Shown here piece by piece: positions 20,491-28,580 of a stretch of DNA of 64,000 bases (position 1 is the first letter of the stretch; every line of letters starts with the position of its first letter). The stretch covers positions 1,323,891 through 1,387,890 of the forward strand of contig JAUNAC010000001.1 in assembly GCA_030527825.1 (NCBI GenBank), written 5' to 3'. The translations under genes were made by a program, and so were the position numbers. Below the pieces are notes generated by a model. The model saw nothing but the letters and a program-made list of their open reading frames with translations. It searched no databases and was not told where the DNA came from. The DNA comes from Lautropia sp. (GTDB lineage Bacteria; Pseudomonadota; Gammaproteobacteria; Burkholderiales; Burkholderiaceae_E).

Positions 20491-20841
20491 GTGGCAAAGA
20501 TTTCTAGAGAGAGTCTAGATTCGATGTCGGTTGATGTTTTTGTTCGGGTGGAGGAGATGGGTTGTGTGACAATCATTTATAATAAAGATAGGTATTTTGG
20601 CGAGGAGGTTGTTGCTTGTTCTGAAGACGATTGGCGTGTTTTTAAAATTCGTGGTATTTTGGGTTTTGATCAAAGTGGAGTGTTATCTGCTATTTGTTTG
20701 CCGCTTGGCGAAAATAACGTTAGTGTGCTTGTCGTTTCTTCTTACGATACAGATTATATTTTTGTAAAAAAAAGTCAAGTTCATCTGGCCTTACGATGCT
20801 TGCGAGATGCTGGCCATACCATTATGGATGAACGCGTATGA
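20491..20841 (+). CDS. ACT-domain protein, probable small-molecule sensor
   Basis: From a GTG at 20491, preceded by AAGGGG, this is a 116-residue protein; an alternative GTG at 20458 overlaps the dioxygenase stop. The second half matches the single ACT_7-type domain: DDWRVFKIRGILGFDQSGVL, then LGENNVSVLVVSSYDTDYIF and HLALRCLRDAGHTI. ACT domains bind amino acids, so it may sense the product or substrate of the neighbouring dioxygenase or exporter. Like the dioxygenase it is AT-rich. Its stop overlaps the start of the LysE exporter by 4 nt (ATGA), which ties the three genes into one operon. Confidence 0.75.
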   Translation: MAKISRESLDSMSVDVFVRVEEMGCVTIIYNKDRYFGEEVVACSEDDWRVFKIRGILGFDQSGVLSAICLPLGENNVSVLVVSSYDTDYIFVKKSQVHLALRCLRDAGHTIMDERV

Positions 20842-21470
20842 ATAATTTCCTTCGTGGCGCCCTGCTGGGCGGGGGGATGATCATTGCCATTGGTGCGCAG
20901 AACGCTTTCCTGCTGAAGCAGGGGCTGCTGCGCAACCACGTGTTCTGGGTGGCCCTGACCTGCTTTGGTTGCGATGTGCTGCTGATGACGCTGGGGGTGA
21001 TGGGGGTGGGCAGCGCGCTCGGCGCCAGCACCGGGTGGTCGGTGGCGCTGGCCGTGCTCGGGGCGGTTTTCCTGGGCAGCTATGCCGGGCGCTCGTTCAT
21101 CGGCGCCTGGCGTGGTGGGCATGCCCTGGTGGCCGGTGAGGCGGAGGCGGGTGGCCGGCTGCGCAGTGTCGTGCTGGCGACGCTGGGCATCACCCTGCTG
21201 AACCCGCACGTCTACCTGGATACGGTGCTGGTGGTGGGCGGCGTGGCGGGGACCTTGCCGTATCAGGGCAAGCTGCAGTTCCTGGCCGGGGCGCTGCTGG
21301 CCTCGGCCTGCTGGTTCTTCGGGCTGGGCTATGGCGCCCGCCTGCTGGCGCCCTGGTTCCGCAAGGCGGTGACGTGGCGCATCCTCGATGCGCTGATTGG
21401 CCTGTTCATGCTGTGGATTGCGGCGGGACTGGTCGCCTATGCGCTGTCGCGGCTGGGCATCTGGGGGTAG
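20838..21470 (+). CDS. LysE/ArgO-family amino-acid exporter
   Basis: This 210-residue membrane protein has six predicted helices and the LysE signature MIIAIGAQNAFLLKQGL near the N-terminus, plus LGITLLNPHVYLDT in the second half. It is closest to the ArgO/LysE branch, which exports arginine, lysine or related amino acids. Unlike the two genes before it, it is GC-rich and uses host-like codons, so the AT-rich genes appear to have been joined to a resident exporter. Translation is coupled to the ACT gene by ATGA. The context suggests export of an amino acid or its hydroxylated form (inference). Confidence 0.88.
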   Translation: MNNFLRGALLGGGMIIAIGAQNAFLLKQGLLRNHVFWVALTCFGCDVLLMTLGVMGVGSALGASTGWSVALAVLGAVFLGSYAGRSFIGAWRGGHALVAGEAEAGGRLRSVVLATLGITLLNPHVYLDTVLVVGGVAGTLPYQGKLQFLAGALLASACWFFGLGYGARLLAPWFRKAVTWRILDALIGLFMLWIAAGLVAYALSRLGIWG

Positions 21471-21534
21471 GCCAGTGGAAAGGCTATAGAATCGGAGCTT
21501 CTTTCGCGATGTACCAGACAAGGAGAGAGACATC

Positions 21535-21915
21535 ATGGCCACCCCGATTTCCACGCCCAAGGCCCCTGCCGCGATTGGCCCCTATTCGCAGGCCATCCGG
21601 GCGGGTGACACGGTCTATCTGTCCGGCCAGATCCCGCTCGACCCGCAGACCGGCGAGCTGGTGGCGGGCGGCTTCGAAGCGCAGGTGCACCAGGCGTTCC
21701 GCAACCTGAAGGCGGTGGTCGAGGCCGCCGGTGGCAATCTGGGGCAGGTGGTGCGGCTGGGGCTTTATCTGGTTGATCTGGGCCAGTTCGCCACGGTCAA
21801 CCAGATCATGGCCGAGTATTTCCAGGCGCCGTACCCGGCCCGCTCGACCATACAGGTCGCCGGCCTGCCCAAGGGTGCGCCCTTCGAGGTGGAAGCGACG
21901 GTGGTGCTGGCCTGA
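21535..21915 (+). CDS. ridA: RidA-family enamine/imine deaminase
   Basis: This 126-residue protein has the YjgF/RidA fold: [22 protein letters not shown] near the start, and [21 protein letters not shown] with the conserved Arg and Glu near the end. RidA hydrolyses reactive 2-aminoacrylate and other enamines made by PLP enzymes, protecting them from damage. The ATG follows AAGGAGAG. recG begins 6 nt after its stop, so the two form one transcript. Confidence 0.93.
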   Translation: MATPISTPKAPAAIGPYSQAIRAGDTVYLSGQIPLDPQTGELVAGGFEAQVHQAFRNLKAVVEAAGGNLGQVVRLGLYLVDLGQFATVNQIMAEYFQAPYPARSTIQVAGLPKGAPFEVEATVVLA

Positions 21916-21921
21916 GGGCTG

Positions 21922-24027
21922 GTGGCGGCAGCGGTGGCGGCCGGCAAGGCGCCGCGCGGGAAGTCGGCCGGCTCGGCTGAGCAGGTGCTGGCCAGGCTGG
22001 GCCTGGCCCGGCAGGAGGATCTGCTGCTGCACCTGCCGCTGCGCTACGAGGACGAGACGCGGCTGACGCCGATTGCCGCGCTGGTGCATGGCAGCACGGC
22101 GCAGGTGCAGGCGACGGTTTTGCGTGCCGAGGTGGTGGGCCGCGGTCGACGGGCCCTGCAGGTGCAGGTGGCTGATGACAGCGGCGAGCTGCAGCTGCGT
22201 TTCCTGCATTTCTATCCATCCCAGCTGGCGCAGCTGCAGCCGGGCCGGCTGGTGCGGGCTTTTGGCGAGTTGCGGGTGGGGCTGTTCGGTCGCGAGATGG
22301 TGCATCCGCGTTACCGGATGGTCAGTGCCGACACGCCCTTGCCGGATCGCCTCACCCCGGTGTATCCGACCGTGGCCGGTCTGGGGCAGGCAGCGATTCG
22401 CCGGGCCATCGACCAGGCGCTGGCGGCCTGCACCTGGCAGGATACCCTGCCGTCCGCCCTGTTGATGGCGCTGCTGCCGGCAGACTCGGCCGAGATATCT
22501 TTCCTGCAGCATCTGCCGCCGCTGCCACAGGCGCTGCGGCTGATTCACCATCCACCACCGGGCACGGACCTGGCGGCCCTGACGGCCCATCAGGCGCCGG
22601 CCAGCCAGCGCATCATTCTGGAAGAACTGGTGGCCCAGCAGCTGTCGCTGCGGCGCGCGCGACAGTTGCGCGCCCGCCAGCTGGCCTGGCCACTGACGGA
22701 GCGCCGTGCCGAATCGCAGTTGCTGGCGACGCTGCCGTTTACATTGACCGCGGCTCAGGAGCGGGTGCGCAACGAGATTGCGGCCGATCTGTCCCGCACA
22801 CAGCCCATGAACCGCCTGCTGCAGGGAGACGTGGGCAGCGGCAAGACCGTCATCGCCGCGCTGGCGGCCATGGTGGCGGTCGGCTCGGGACGGCAGGCCA
22901 CGCTGATGGCGCCCACCGAGATTCTGGCGCGCCAGCACTTCGAGCGGCTTTCGCCCTGGCTGACGCCGCTGGGGGCGCGGGTGGGCTGGCTGGCCGGTTC
23001 CATGGGGGCCGCGGCCAAGCGCCAGGTGAAGCAGGCGGTGGCGGCAGGCGAGGTGGATGTGCTGGTCGGCACCCATGCGCTGATCCAGGATTCGGTCACC
23101 TTTCCCCGGCTGGCGCTGGCGATTGTTGACGAACAGCACCGCTTCGGCGTGGCGCAGCGTCTGGCGCTGCGCGGCGAGCGCAGCGACGGGGCCGGCGATG
23201 ACCGGCTGCCGCACCAGTTGATGATGACGGCCACCCCCATTCCCCGGACGCTGGCCATGACGTTTTATGCCGATCTGGATGTATCGGTGATCGACGAGCT
23301 GCCGCCGGGGCGCCAGCCGGTAACGACCAAGCTGATTGCCGATGCCCGCCGGGACGAAGTCATTGCCAACGTCGGGCGCTGGGTGGCCGAAGGCCGTCAG
23401 GCTTACTGGGTCTGCCCGCTGGTTGAGGAGTCGGAGGCGATGGATCTGCAGAATGCCATCGACACCTGCGGGCAGCTGCAGGCGGCGCTGCCGCAGGTAC
23501 GCATCGGGCTGGTGCATGGCCGGCTGCCAGCCGCTGACAAGGATGCGGTGATGGCGGCGTTCAAGGCTGGGGACGTGGATCTGCTGGTGGCCACCACCGT
23601 GATCGAGGTGGGCGTGGATGTGCCCAATGCCAGTCTGATGGTGATCGAGCATGCCGAGCGCTTTGGCCTGTCACAGCTGCACCAGTTGCGCGGGCGGGTC
23701 GGGCGGGGAACGGCGCAGAGCCTGTGCGTGCTGCTGTACCGCCATCCACCGGGCGCGATTGCGCGTGAACGGCTGGCCACCATGCGGCAGACCCAGGATG
23801 GTTTCGAGATCGCGCGGCGCGATCTGGAGCTGCGCGGGCCGGGCGAGCTGCTGGGCGCCCGGCAGTCCGGCGCCATGCTGCTGCGCTTTGCCGATCTGGC
23901 TCGTGACGCTTTGCTGGTGGATCTGGCACACCGGTTAGCCGATCAGCTTATGGAGCGCCACCCGATAGTGGTGGCGGCGCATCTGGATCGCTGGCTGTCG
24001 CAGCGTGAGCGTTTTCTGGATGCCTGA
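21922..24027 (+). CDS. recG: ATP-dependent DNA helicase RecG
   Basis: This 701-residue helicase reverses stalled replication forks and moves Holliday junctions. It has an N-terminal wedge/OB domain, then helicase motifs: GDVGSGKT (motif I), DEQHRFG (motif II), MTATPIPRTLAM (motif III), and EVGVDVPNASLM with QLRGRVGRG (motifs V and VI). The start is a GTG 6 nt after ridA; another in-frame GTG lies 12 nt later. Length is normal for RecG. oxyR follows after 74 nt, an order common in betaproteobacteria. Confidence 0.95.
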   Translation: MAAAVAAGKAPRGKSAGSAEQVLARLGLARQEDLLLHLPLRYEDETRLTPIAALVHGSTAQVQATVLRAEVVGRGRRALQVQVADDSGELQLRFLHFYPSQLAQLQPGRLVRAFGELRVGLFGREMVHPRYRMVSADTPLPDRLTPVYPTVAGLGQAAIRRAIDQALAACTWQDTLPSALLMALLPADSAEISFLQHLPPLPQALRLIHHPPPGTDLAALTAHQAPASQRIILEELVAQQLSLRRARQLRARQLAWPLTERRAESQLLATLPFTLTAAQERVRNEIAADLSRTQPMNRLLQGDVGSGKTVIAALAAMVAVGSGRQATLMAPTEILARQHFERLSPWLTPLGARVGWLAGSMGAAAKRQVKQAVAAGEVDVLVGTHALIQDSVTFPRLALAIVDEQHRFGVAQRLALRGERSDGAGDDRLPHQLMMTATPIPRTLAMTFYADLDVSVIDELPPGRQPVTTKLIADARRDEVIANVGRWVAEGRQAYWVCPLVEESEAMDLQNAIDTCGQLQAALPQVRIGLVHGRLPAADKDAVMAAFKAGDVDLLVATTVIEVGVDVPNASLMVIEHAERFGLSQLHQLRGRVGRGTAQSLCVLLYRHPPGAIARERLATMRQTQDGFEIARRDLELRGPGELLGARQSGAMLLRFADLARDALLVDLAHRLADQLMERHPIVVAAHLDRWLSQRERFLDA

Positions 24028-24101
24028 GCGAACGGCCACTGTGGCGGAATTGAAGCAGCAAAAGTGTGTCCGCACCGGGGGGTCTGGGATAGAATTCTTC
24101 T

Positions 24102-25091
24102 ATGACACTAACTGAACTGAAATATATCGTGGCCGTGGCGCGCGAGCGCCATTTTGGCCGGGCAGCCGAAGCCTGCTTCGTCAGCCAGCCGACCCTGTCG
24201 GTCGCCATCAAGAAGCTGGAAGATGAGCTGGAAGTGCAGTTGTTCGAGCGTGGCAATATCGAAGTCAGCGTGACGCCCGTGGGTGAGCGCATCGTGGAGC
24301 AGGCGCAGCGGGTGCTGGAGGAGTCGGCGACGATCCGCGAGATTGCCAAGGAAGGCAAGGATCCGCGCCACGGGCCACTGCGGCTGGGCGTGATTCACAC
24401 CATCGGCCCCTATCTGCTGCCGCGGCTGATCCCCGCCATGCTGGAGGCCGTGCCGAACATGCCGCTGTTGCTGCAGGAGGGGCTGACCAGCAAGCTGCTG
24501 GAAGCGCTGAAACTTGGCGAGATCGACGTGGCGGTGGTGGCGGAACCGATGCCGATGCACGGGGTCATGTCCTGGCCTGTCTATGACGAACCCTTTGTGG
24601 TGGTCGTGCCCAGTCGCCATCCCTGGGCCAGCCGGCCGTCGGTGGACTCCTCCGAGCTGAAGGATGAAACCATGCTGCTGCTAGGCGCAGGCCACTGTTT
24701 CCGCGGGCAGGTGCTGAAAGTCTGTCCGGAGCTGGCGCGCTACTCGCAGACCAGCACCGCCGGCATCCAGAAGACCTTCGAGGGCTCGTCGCTGGAAACC
24801 ATCCGTCACATGGTGGCGTCGGGAGTGGGCATCACCGTGCTGCCCTGGACGGCGATGCCGCCCGGGGTCGAGCCAGGTGTGCCCGGCCGCAACACGGATG
24901 GCCTGCTGAGCTATGTGCCTTTCGAGAAAACGCCGCCGGTCCGCAAGGTGATGCTGGTCTGGCGCAAGAGCTTTGGGCGGGTCGAGGCCGTCGAGGAGCT
25001 GCATGACTGCCTGATGAAACTGGAACAGCCCGGGGTGAAGCCGCTGGACGTTGCCGCGCCGGTCTCTCTCATGTCCTTGCCGGTACTGTGA
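24102..25091 (+). CDS. oxyR: Hydrogen-peroxide-sensing LysR regulator OxyR
   Basis: This 329-residue LysR-type regulator has an N-terminal helix-turn-helix (FGRAAEACFVSQPTLSVAIK) and an effector domain with both redox cysteines. The cysteines fall at residues 199 (GAGHC) and 208 (KVC), the same numbers as in E. coli OxyR. Peroxide forms a disulphide between them and switches on defence genes. It follows recG and its stop overlaps the start of cysM (TGATG), so expression may be linked. It is about 24 residues longer than E. coli OxyR, mostly at the C-terminal tail. Confidence 0.95.
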   Translation: MTLTELKYIVAVARERHFGRAAEACFVSQPTLSVAIKKLEDELEVQLFERGNIEVSVTPVGERIVEQAQRVLEESATIREIAKEGKDPRHGPLRLGVIHTIGPYLLPRLIPAMLEAVPNMPLLLQEGLTSKLLEALKLGEIDVAVVAEPMPMHGVMSWPVYDEPFVVVVPSRHPWASRPSVDSSELKDETMLLLGAGHCFRGQVLKVCPELARYSQTSTAGIQKTFEGSSLETIRHMVASGVGITVLPWTAMPPGVEPGVPGRNTDGLLSYVPFEKTPPVRKVMLVWRKSFGRVEAVEELHDCLMKLEQPGVKPLDVAAPVSLMSLPVL

Positions 25092-26080
25092 TGCCGCAGG
25101 GGACGCACACATCCGGTGTCGCATCGCTGCTGGATGGCGTGGGGCAGACGCCGCTGGTGGCGCTCGCCACCCTGCCGGATCCCGCCGTGCAGGCTGCCGG
25201 CATCCGGGTGCTTGCCAAGCTGGAAGGGAACAATCCGGCCGGCTCCGTCAAGGATCGCCCGGCGCTGGCCATGATTGCCGCGGCCGAGGCGCGTGGCGAG
25301 ATCCGTCCGGGTGATACCCTGATCGAGGCGACCTCCGGCAACACCGGCATTGCGCTGGCCATGGTCGCTGCCGTCAAGGGTTACCGGATGGTGCTGGTCA
25401 TGCCCGAGAACCAGAGCCTGGAGCGCCGCCAGTCCATGCAGGCTTATGGTGCGGAGCTGGTGCTGGTGTCTCGGGAGGCGGGCATGGAGGGCGCCCGTGA
25501 TCTGGCGCTGGCCATGCAGGCGCAGGGACGCGGCCGCGTGCTTGACCAGTTTGCCAATGATGACAACTGGCGGGCGCATTATCGGGGTACCGGCCCGGAA
25601 ATCTGGCAGCAGACGGCTGGCCGGGTCAGCCATCTGGTCTCGGCAATGGGGACGACAGGCACCATCACCGGCATTTCCCGCTTTCTGAAGGAACAGAACG
25701 GGCGCGTGGAGATCATCGGTGTGCAGCCTGAAGATGGTGCTGCCATTGCCGGGATCCGCGCCTGGCCGCCGGGCTATGAACCGGCGATTCAGGCTCACGC
25801 CCGCATCGACCGGACGGTGACGGTCAGCCAGCAGGCCGCCGAGGCCATGGCACGCCGGCTGGCAGTCGACGAGGGGATTTTCTGTGGCGTCTCATCCGGA
25901 GGTGCCGCCGTGGTGGCCCTGCAGCAGGCGCGTGACCTTGCCGCGCGGCTGGCCCGGGAACCGCTGGATGGCCCGCCGCCGACCGTGGTGTTCATTGTCT
26001 GCGACCGGGGTGATCGCTACCTGTCCACGGGGCTGTTTGCCGGCCCGTCACCTGCCGGCCCGACTGTGAGCCATTCATGA
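25091..26080 (+). CDS. cysM: Cysteine synthase B (O-acetylserine sulfhydrylase)
   Basis: This 329-residue PLP enzyme makes cysteine from O-acetylserine and sulfide or thiosulfate. The PLP lysine is Lys54 in NPAGSVKDRPA, the Asn loop is TSGNTGIALA, the phosphate loop is GTTGTITG, and the C-terminus has the CysM mark CDRGDRYLST. These favour CysM over CysK. An ATG at 25091 is used; it overlaps the oxyR stop by one base, and a GTG at 25088 is the alternative. It is convergent with ldcA, 31 nt away. Confidence 0.93.
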   Translation: MPQGTHTSGVASLLDGVGQTPLVALATLPDPAVQAAGIRVLAKLEGNNPAGSVKDRPALAMIAAAEARGEIRPGDTLIEATSGNTGIALAMVAAVKGYRMVLVMPENQSLERRQSMQAYGAELVLVSREAGMEGARDLALAMQAQGRGRVLDQFANDDNWRAHYRGTGPEIWQQTAGRVSHLVSAMGTTGTITGISRFLKEQNGRVEIIGVQPEDGAAIAGIRAWPPGYEPAIQAHARIDRTVTVSQQAAEAMARRLAVDEGIFCGVSSGGAAVVALQQARDLAARLAREPLDGPPPTVVFIVCDRGDRYLSTGLFAGPSPAGPTVSHS

Positions 26081-26111
26081 AGCCCGGGCGGCCATGGTGG
26101 GGTAGCCCGGT

Positions 26112-27086
26112 TCAGGGGTGCGGGTGGCTGCAGCAGGAGGCGGGATCGCCATGCGGCAGCACCAGATAGCAGGTGCGTCGCTCCACCGCCAGTCCGACCG
26201 GGGCGCCATGGGGCAGGGTGAGTGTGGTGGGTTCATGGCCAAAGGGCAGGCCGGTGATCAGCGGGGTTCGCGTACGACTGCGCAGCCATTGCCAGACCCG
26301 GGACATGGTATAGCGGTCGCCGTCGGCCTGACGCCAGCTGAAGTGCCCAAGCAGCACGGCCTGCTGACGGTCGAGAACGCCGGCATCCAGTAATTGGGTC
26401 ATCAGGCGTTCCACGCGATAGGGGTGCTCATTCACCTCTTCCAGAAAGAGAATGCCCCGGTTCACCTGCGGAAAGAGGGGCGAGGCCAGCAGCGTGCAGA
26501 CCATGCTGAGATTGCCGCCCCAGAGCGTGCCCTGCGCTTCGAAGCCGGCGGGGGCGCCATCGCAGCGAAAGCCCAGCCCTTGCAGCCGGCCAGCCAGCAC
26601 ATCGGTCAGGGCGCCCAGGGTGGTGGGGTCGACGCCGTCCGGCAGCGCGGGATCGAAATGCGACAGTAGCGCGGGCCCGGCCCAGGTGATGGCGCCGGCG
26701 CGCGCCAGCATGGCCAGGTGAAAGGCGGTGAAGTCCGAGAAGCCCAGCCAGCGTTTGCCGCTGGCGGCCAGGCGCTCGAAGTCCAGCCGTCCGAGATAAC
26801 GGGTCAGGCCATAGCCGCCCCGGCTGATCATGATGGTAGGGGCCCCGGCGTCGGCGGCACGCTGGAATGCACCGAGGCGGCTGTCGTCATCACCGGCAAA
26901 GCGCTGCTGGTAGACGGCCAGCGCCTTAGGATCGAGCGTGAGCCGCAAGCCCTGCTGCTGCATCAGGCGGCGGGCACGTTGCAGCCGTCGCCGGTCGGAA
27001 ATCGCACCGGATGGCGATATGACGTAGATGTCACGGGCTGACTCGGGCAGTGCGTCGTTGGAAGAAAGGGGTCGGGGGGAGGACAT
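26112..27086 (-). CDS. ldcA: Muramoyltetrapeptide (LD-) carboxypeptidase LdcA
   Basis: This 324-residue S66-family peptidase removes the terminal D-alanine from murein tetrapeptides during cell-wall recycling. The nucleophile serine sits in GFSDFTAF, the acidic partner in FLEEVNE, and the His in GLPFGHEP. A WGGNLSM segment is typical of the family. There is no signal peptide, which fits a cytoplasmic enzyme. It is transcribed in the same direction as mltB, another cell-wall gene, with 72 nt between. Confidence 0.9.
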   Translation of the reverse strand: MSSPRPLSSNDALPESARDIYVISPSGAISDRRRLQRARRLMQQQGLRLTLDPKALAVYQQRFAGDDDSRLGAFQRAADAGAPTIMISRGGYGLTRYLGRLDFERLAASGKRWLGFSDFTAFHLAMLARAGAITWAGPALLSHFDPALPDGVDPTTLGALTDVLAGRLQGLGFRCDGAPAGFEAQGTLWGGNLSMVCTLLASPLFPQVNRGILFLEEVNEHPYRVERLMTQLLDAGVLDRQQAVLLGHFSWRQADGDRYTMSRVWQWLRSRTRTPLITGLPFGHEPTTLTLPHGAPVGLAVERRTCYLVLPHGDPASCCSHPHP

Positions 27087-27158
27087 GGGATGCAGTCAGC
27101 AGCAGGGAACGTCTGCCTATGGTAATGGCTGGTTCTGCCGGCCCAGGCACATGGGTGC

Positions 27159-28502
27159 TCAGGGTCGGGCGCCCGGTGGGGGCGTGGTTGCCGGGCCGGG
27201 TGCATGGCCGGGCAGGGCAAGCTGGGGGTCCTCCAGAGAGCCGACATGCTGCTGATGCAGTACTTCTGCCAGTTCACTGACTGCCATCGCGTAGAAAAAC
27301 GAGCGGTTGTAGCGGGTGATGGCATAGAAATTGCCAGTGCCGATGATGTAGCGCGTGGGCGCCTGGCCATTGGGCAGGTCGACCAGCATCAGGGGTTCGT
27401 TGGCGGGCAGGGGGGTGGGGCTGTCGATGCCATGGGCCTTCAGGTCGGCCGCCGTCAGGGTGGGCTTGGGACCCTGCGCCAGAAGGGCCGCGGGATCGGC
27501 ATGTTCCGCCAGGGTGGCAGGGTAGTACAGCGCCCGTTTCTTTTGCCAGCCATGAATGGTCAGGAAGCGTGCGACGCTGCCGATGGCGTCTACTGCACTG
27601 CCCGACAGGTCGATGCGGCCATCACCGTCGAAGTCCGTGGCAAACTGGAGGATACTGCCTGGCATGAACTGGGGGATGCCCATGGCCCCGGCATAGGAGC
27701 CGAGCGGGCGCAGCGGGTCGATGCCGTTTTCTCGGCAATAAAGCAGGAAATGCTCCAGTTCACTGCGGAAATAGGCAGCCCGTGGCGGGAAATCGAACGC
27801 CAGGGTGGCGAGCGCCTGAATCACCGGGAAAGAGCCTGTGTTGTGTCCGTAGCGGGTTTCCACGCCGATGATGGCGACAACGATCTCGGCCGGGACGCCA
27901 TGGGTCTGTGTCGCCCGTGTCAGTGCATCGGCGTATTGATCCCAGAATTGCAGTCCGCCCCGGATGCGCGCCGGCTGCAGAAAACGTGCCCGGTAGGCTT
28001 GCCAGTTGGGAGGTGGGGCCGGGGGTGCGGGCTGGGTGGTGCTGTTTGGTGCAGGCGGAGCCGGTACCGGACGCATCAGGGCCAGCGTGCGGGGGTTGGG
28101 GGAAACCTGCGCAAAGAGTGCCAGCAGTGCATGCTGGTCGAAGCCGTGGCGCTCCGCCATGTCACTGATGAAGCTTCGGGTGTCCAGGCGTTCCGCATAG
28201 CTTTGCAGAGGGACGACGGGTGCAGCGTTGTCCGGCTGATGGGGCGGGGACGAAACGTCTGGTGCTCGCTTTGCCGCGTACCCATGGGTGGCGCTCCTGA
28301 CGGCATGATGGCCTTTGGCTGCAGGATGGGCCGAATGGGCAGCGGGGTGCCGGTGCCGATGTTTTTTGTGGCCCGGGGCGGCCGGGTGATGGTTGTGATG
28401 ATGTGGCTGGGTGGCTGCGGCCTGGTCAGGCAGAAAGGCCGACAGGGCCATGCTCAGGCACAGGGCAGCAAGGTGTGGCAGGCGAAGGGGGCAGGCAGGC
28501 AT
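27159..28502 (-). CDS. mltB: Lytic murein transglycosylase B with a His-rich segment
   Basis: This 447-residue MltB-like protein starts with a signal peptide (about 1-30). The catalytic core begins near residue 100 with SFISDMAERHGFD and holds the catalytic Glu in IIGVETRYGHNTG, plus GAMGIPQFMPGS and DFDGDGRIDL. It cleaves the sugar backbone of peptidoglycan. Unusual is a segment of about 35 residues after the signal peptide (about 33-68), rich in His, Pro and Lys (for example HHHNHHPAAPGHKKHRHRH), that is not part of the family. It could bind metal ions in the periplasm (inference). The C-terminal Pro-rich tail is about 20 residues. Confidence 0.9.
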   Translation of the reverse strand: MPACPLRLPHLAALCLSMALSAFLPDQAAATQPHHHNHHPAAPGHKKHRHRHPAAHSAHPAAKGHHAVRSATHGYAAKRAPDVSSPPHQPDNAAPVVPLQSYAERLDTRSFISDMAERHGFDQHALLALFAQVSPNPRTLALMRPVPAPPAPNSTTQPAPPAPPPNWQAYRARFLQPARIRGGLQFWDQYADALTRATQTHGVPAEIVVAIIGVETRYGHNTGSFPVIQALATLAFDFPPRAAYFRSELEHFLLYCRENGIDPLRPLGSYAGAMGIPQFMPGSILQFATDFDGDGRIDLSGSAVDAIGSVARFLTIHGWQKKRALYYPATLAEHADPAALLAQGPKPTLTAADLKAHGIDSPTPLPANEPLMLVDLPNGQAPTRYIIGTGNFYAITRYNRSFFYAMAVSELAEVLHQQHVGSLEDPQLALPGHAPGPATTPPPGARP

Positions 28503-28580
28503 GGGCAGGCAGCGACAGGGGTCAGCATCAAACAGGCGGCGCCGGGTCTTCTGCCCATCGGCAGCGGAAATCTTCCCGGT

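Noticed and set aside
20177..20497. Minus-strand open frame of 106 residues over the dioxygenase
   Set aside because: No ribosome site or family; it mirrors the conserved dioxygenase core.
21484..23652. Minus-strand open frame of 722 residues over ridA and recG
   Set aside because: Rich in Gln, His and Arg with no domain; recG and ridA on the plus strand are unmistakable.
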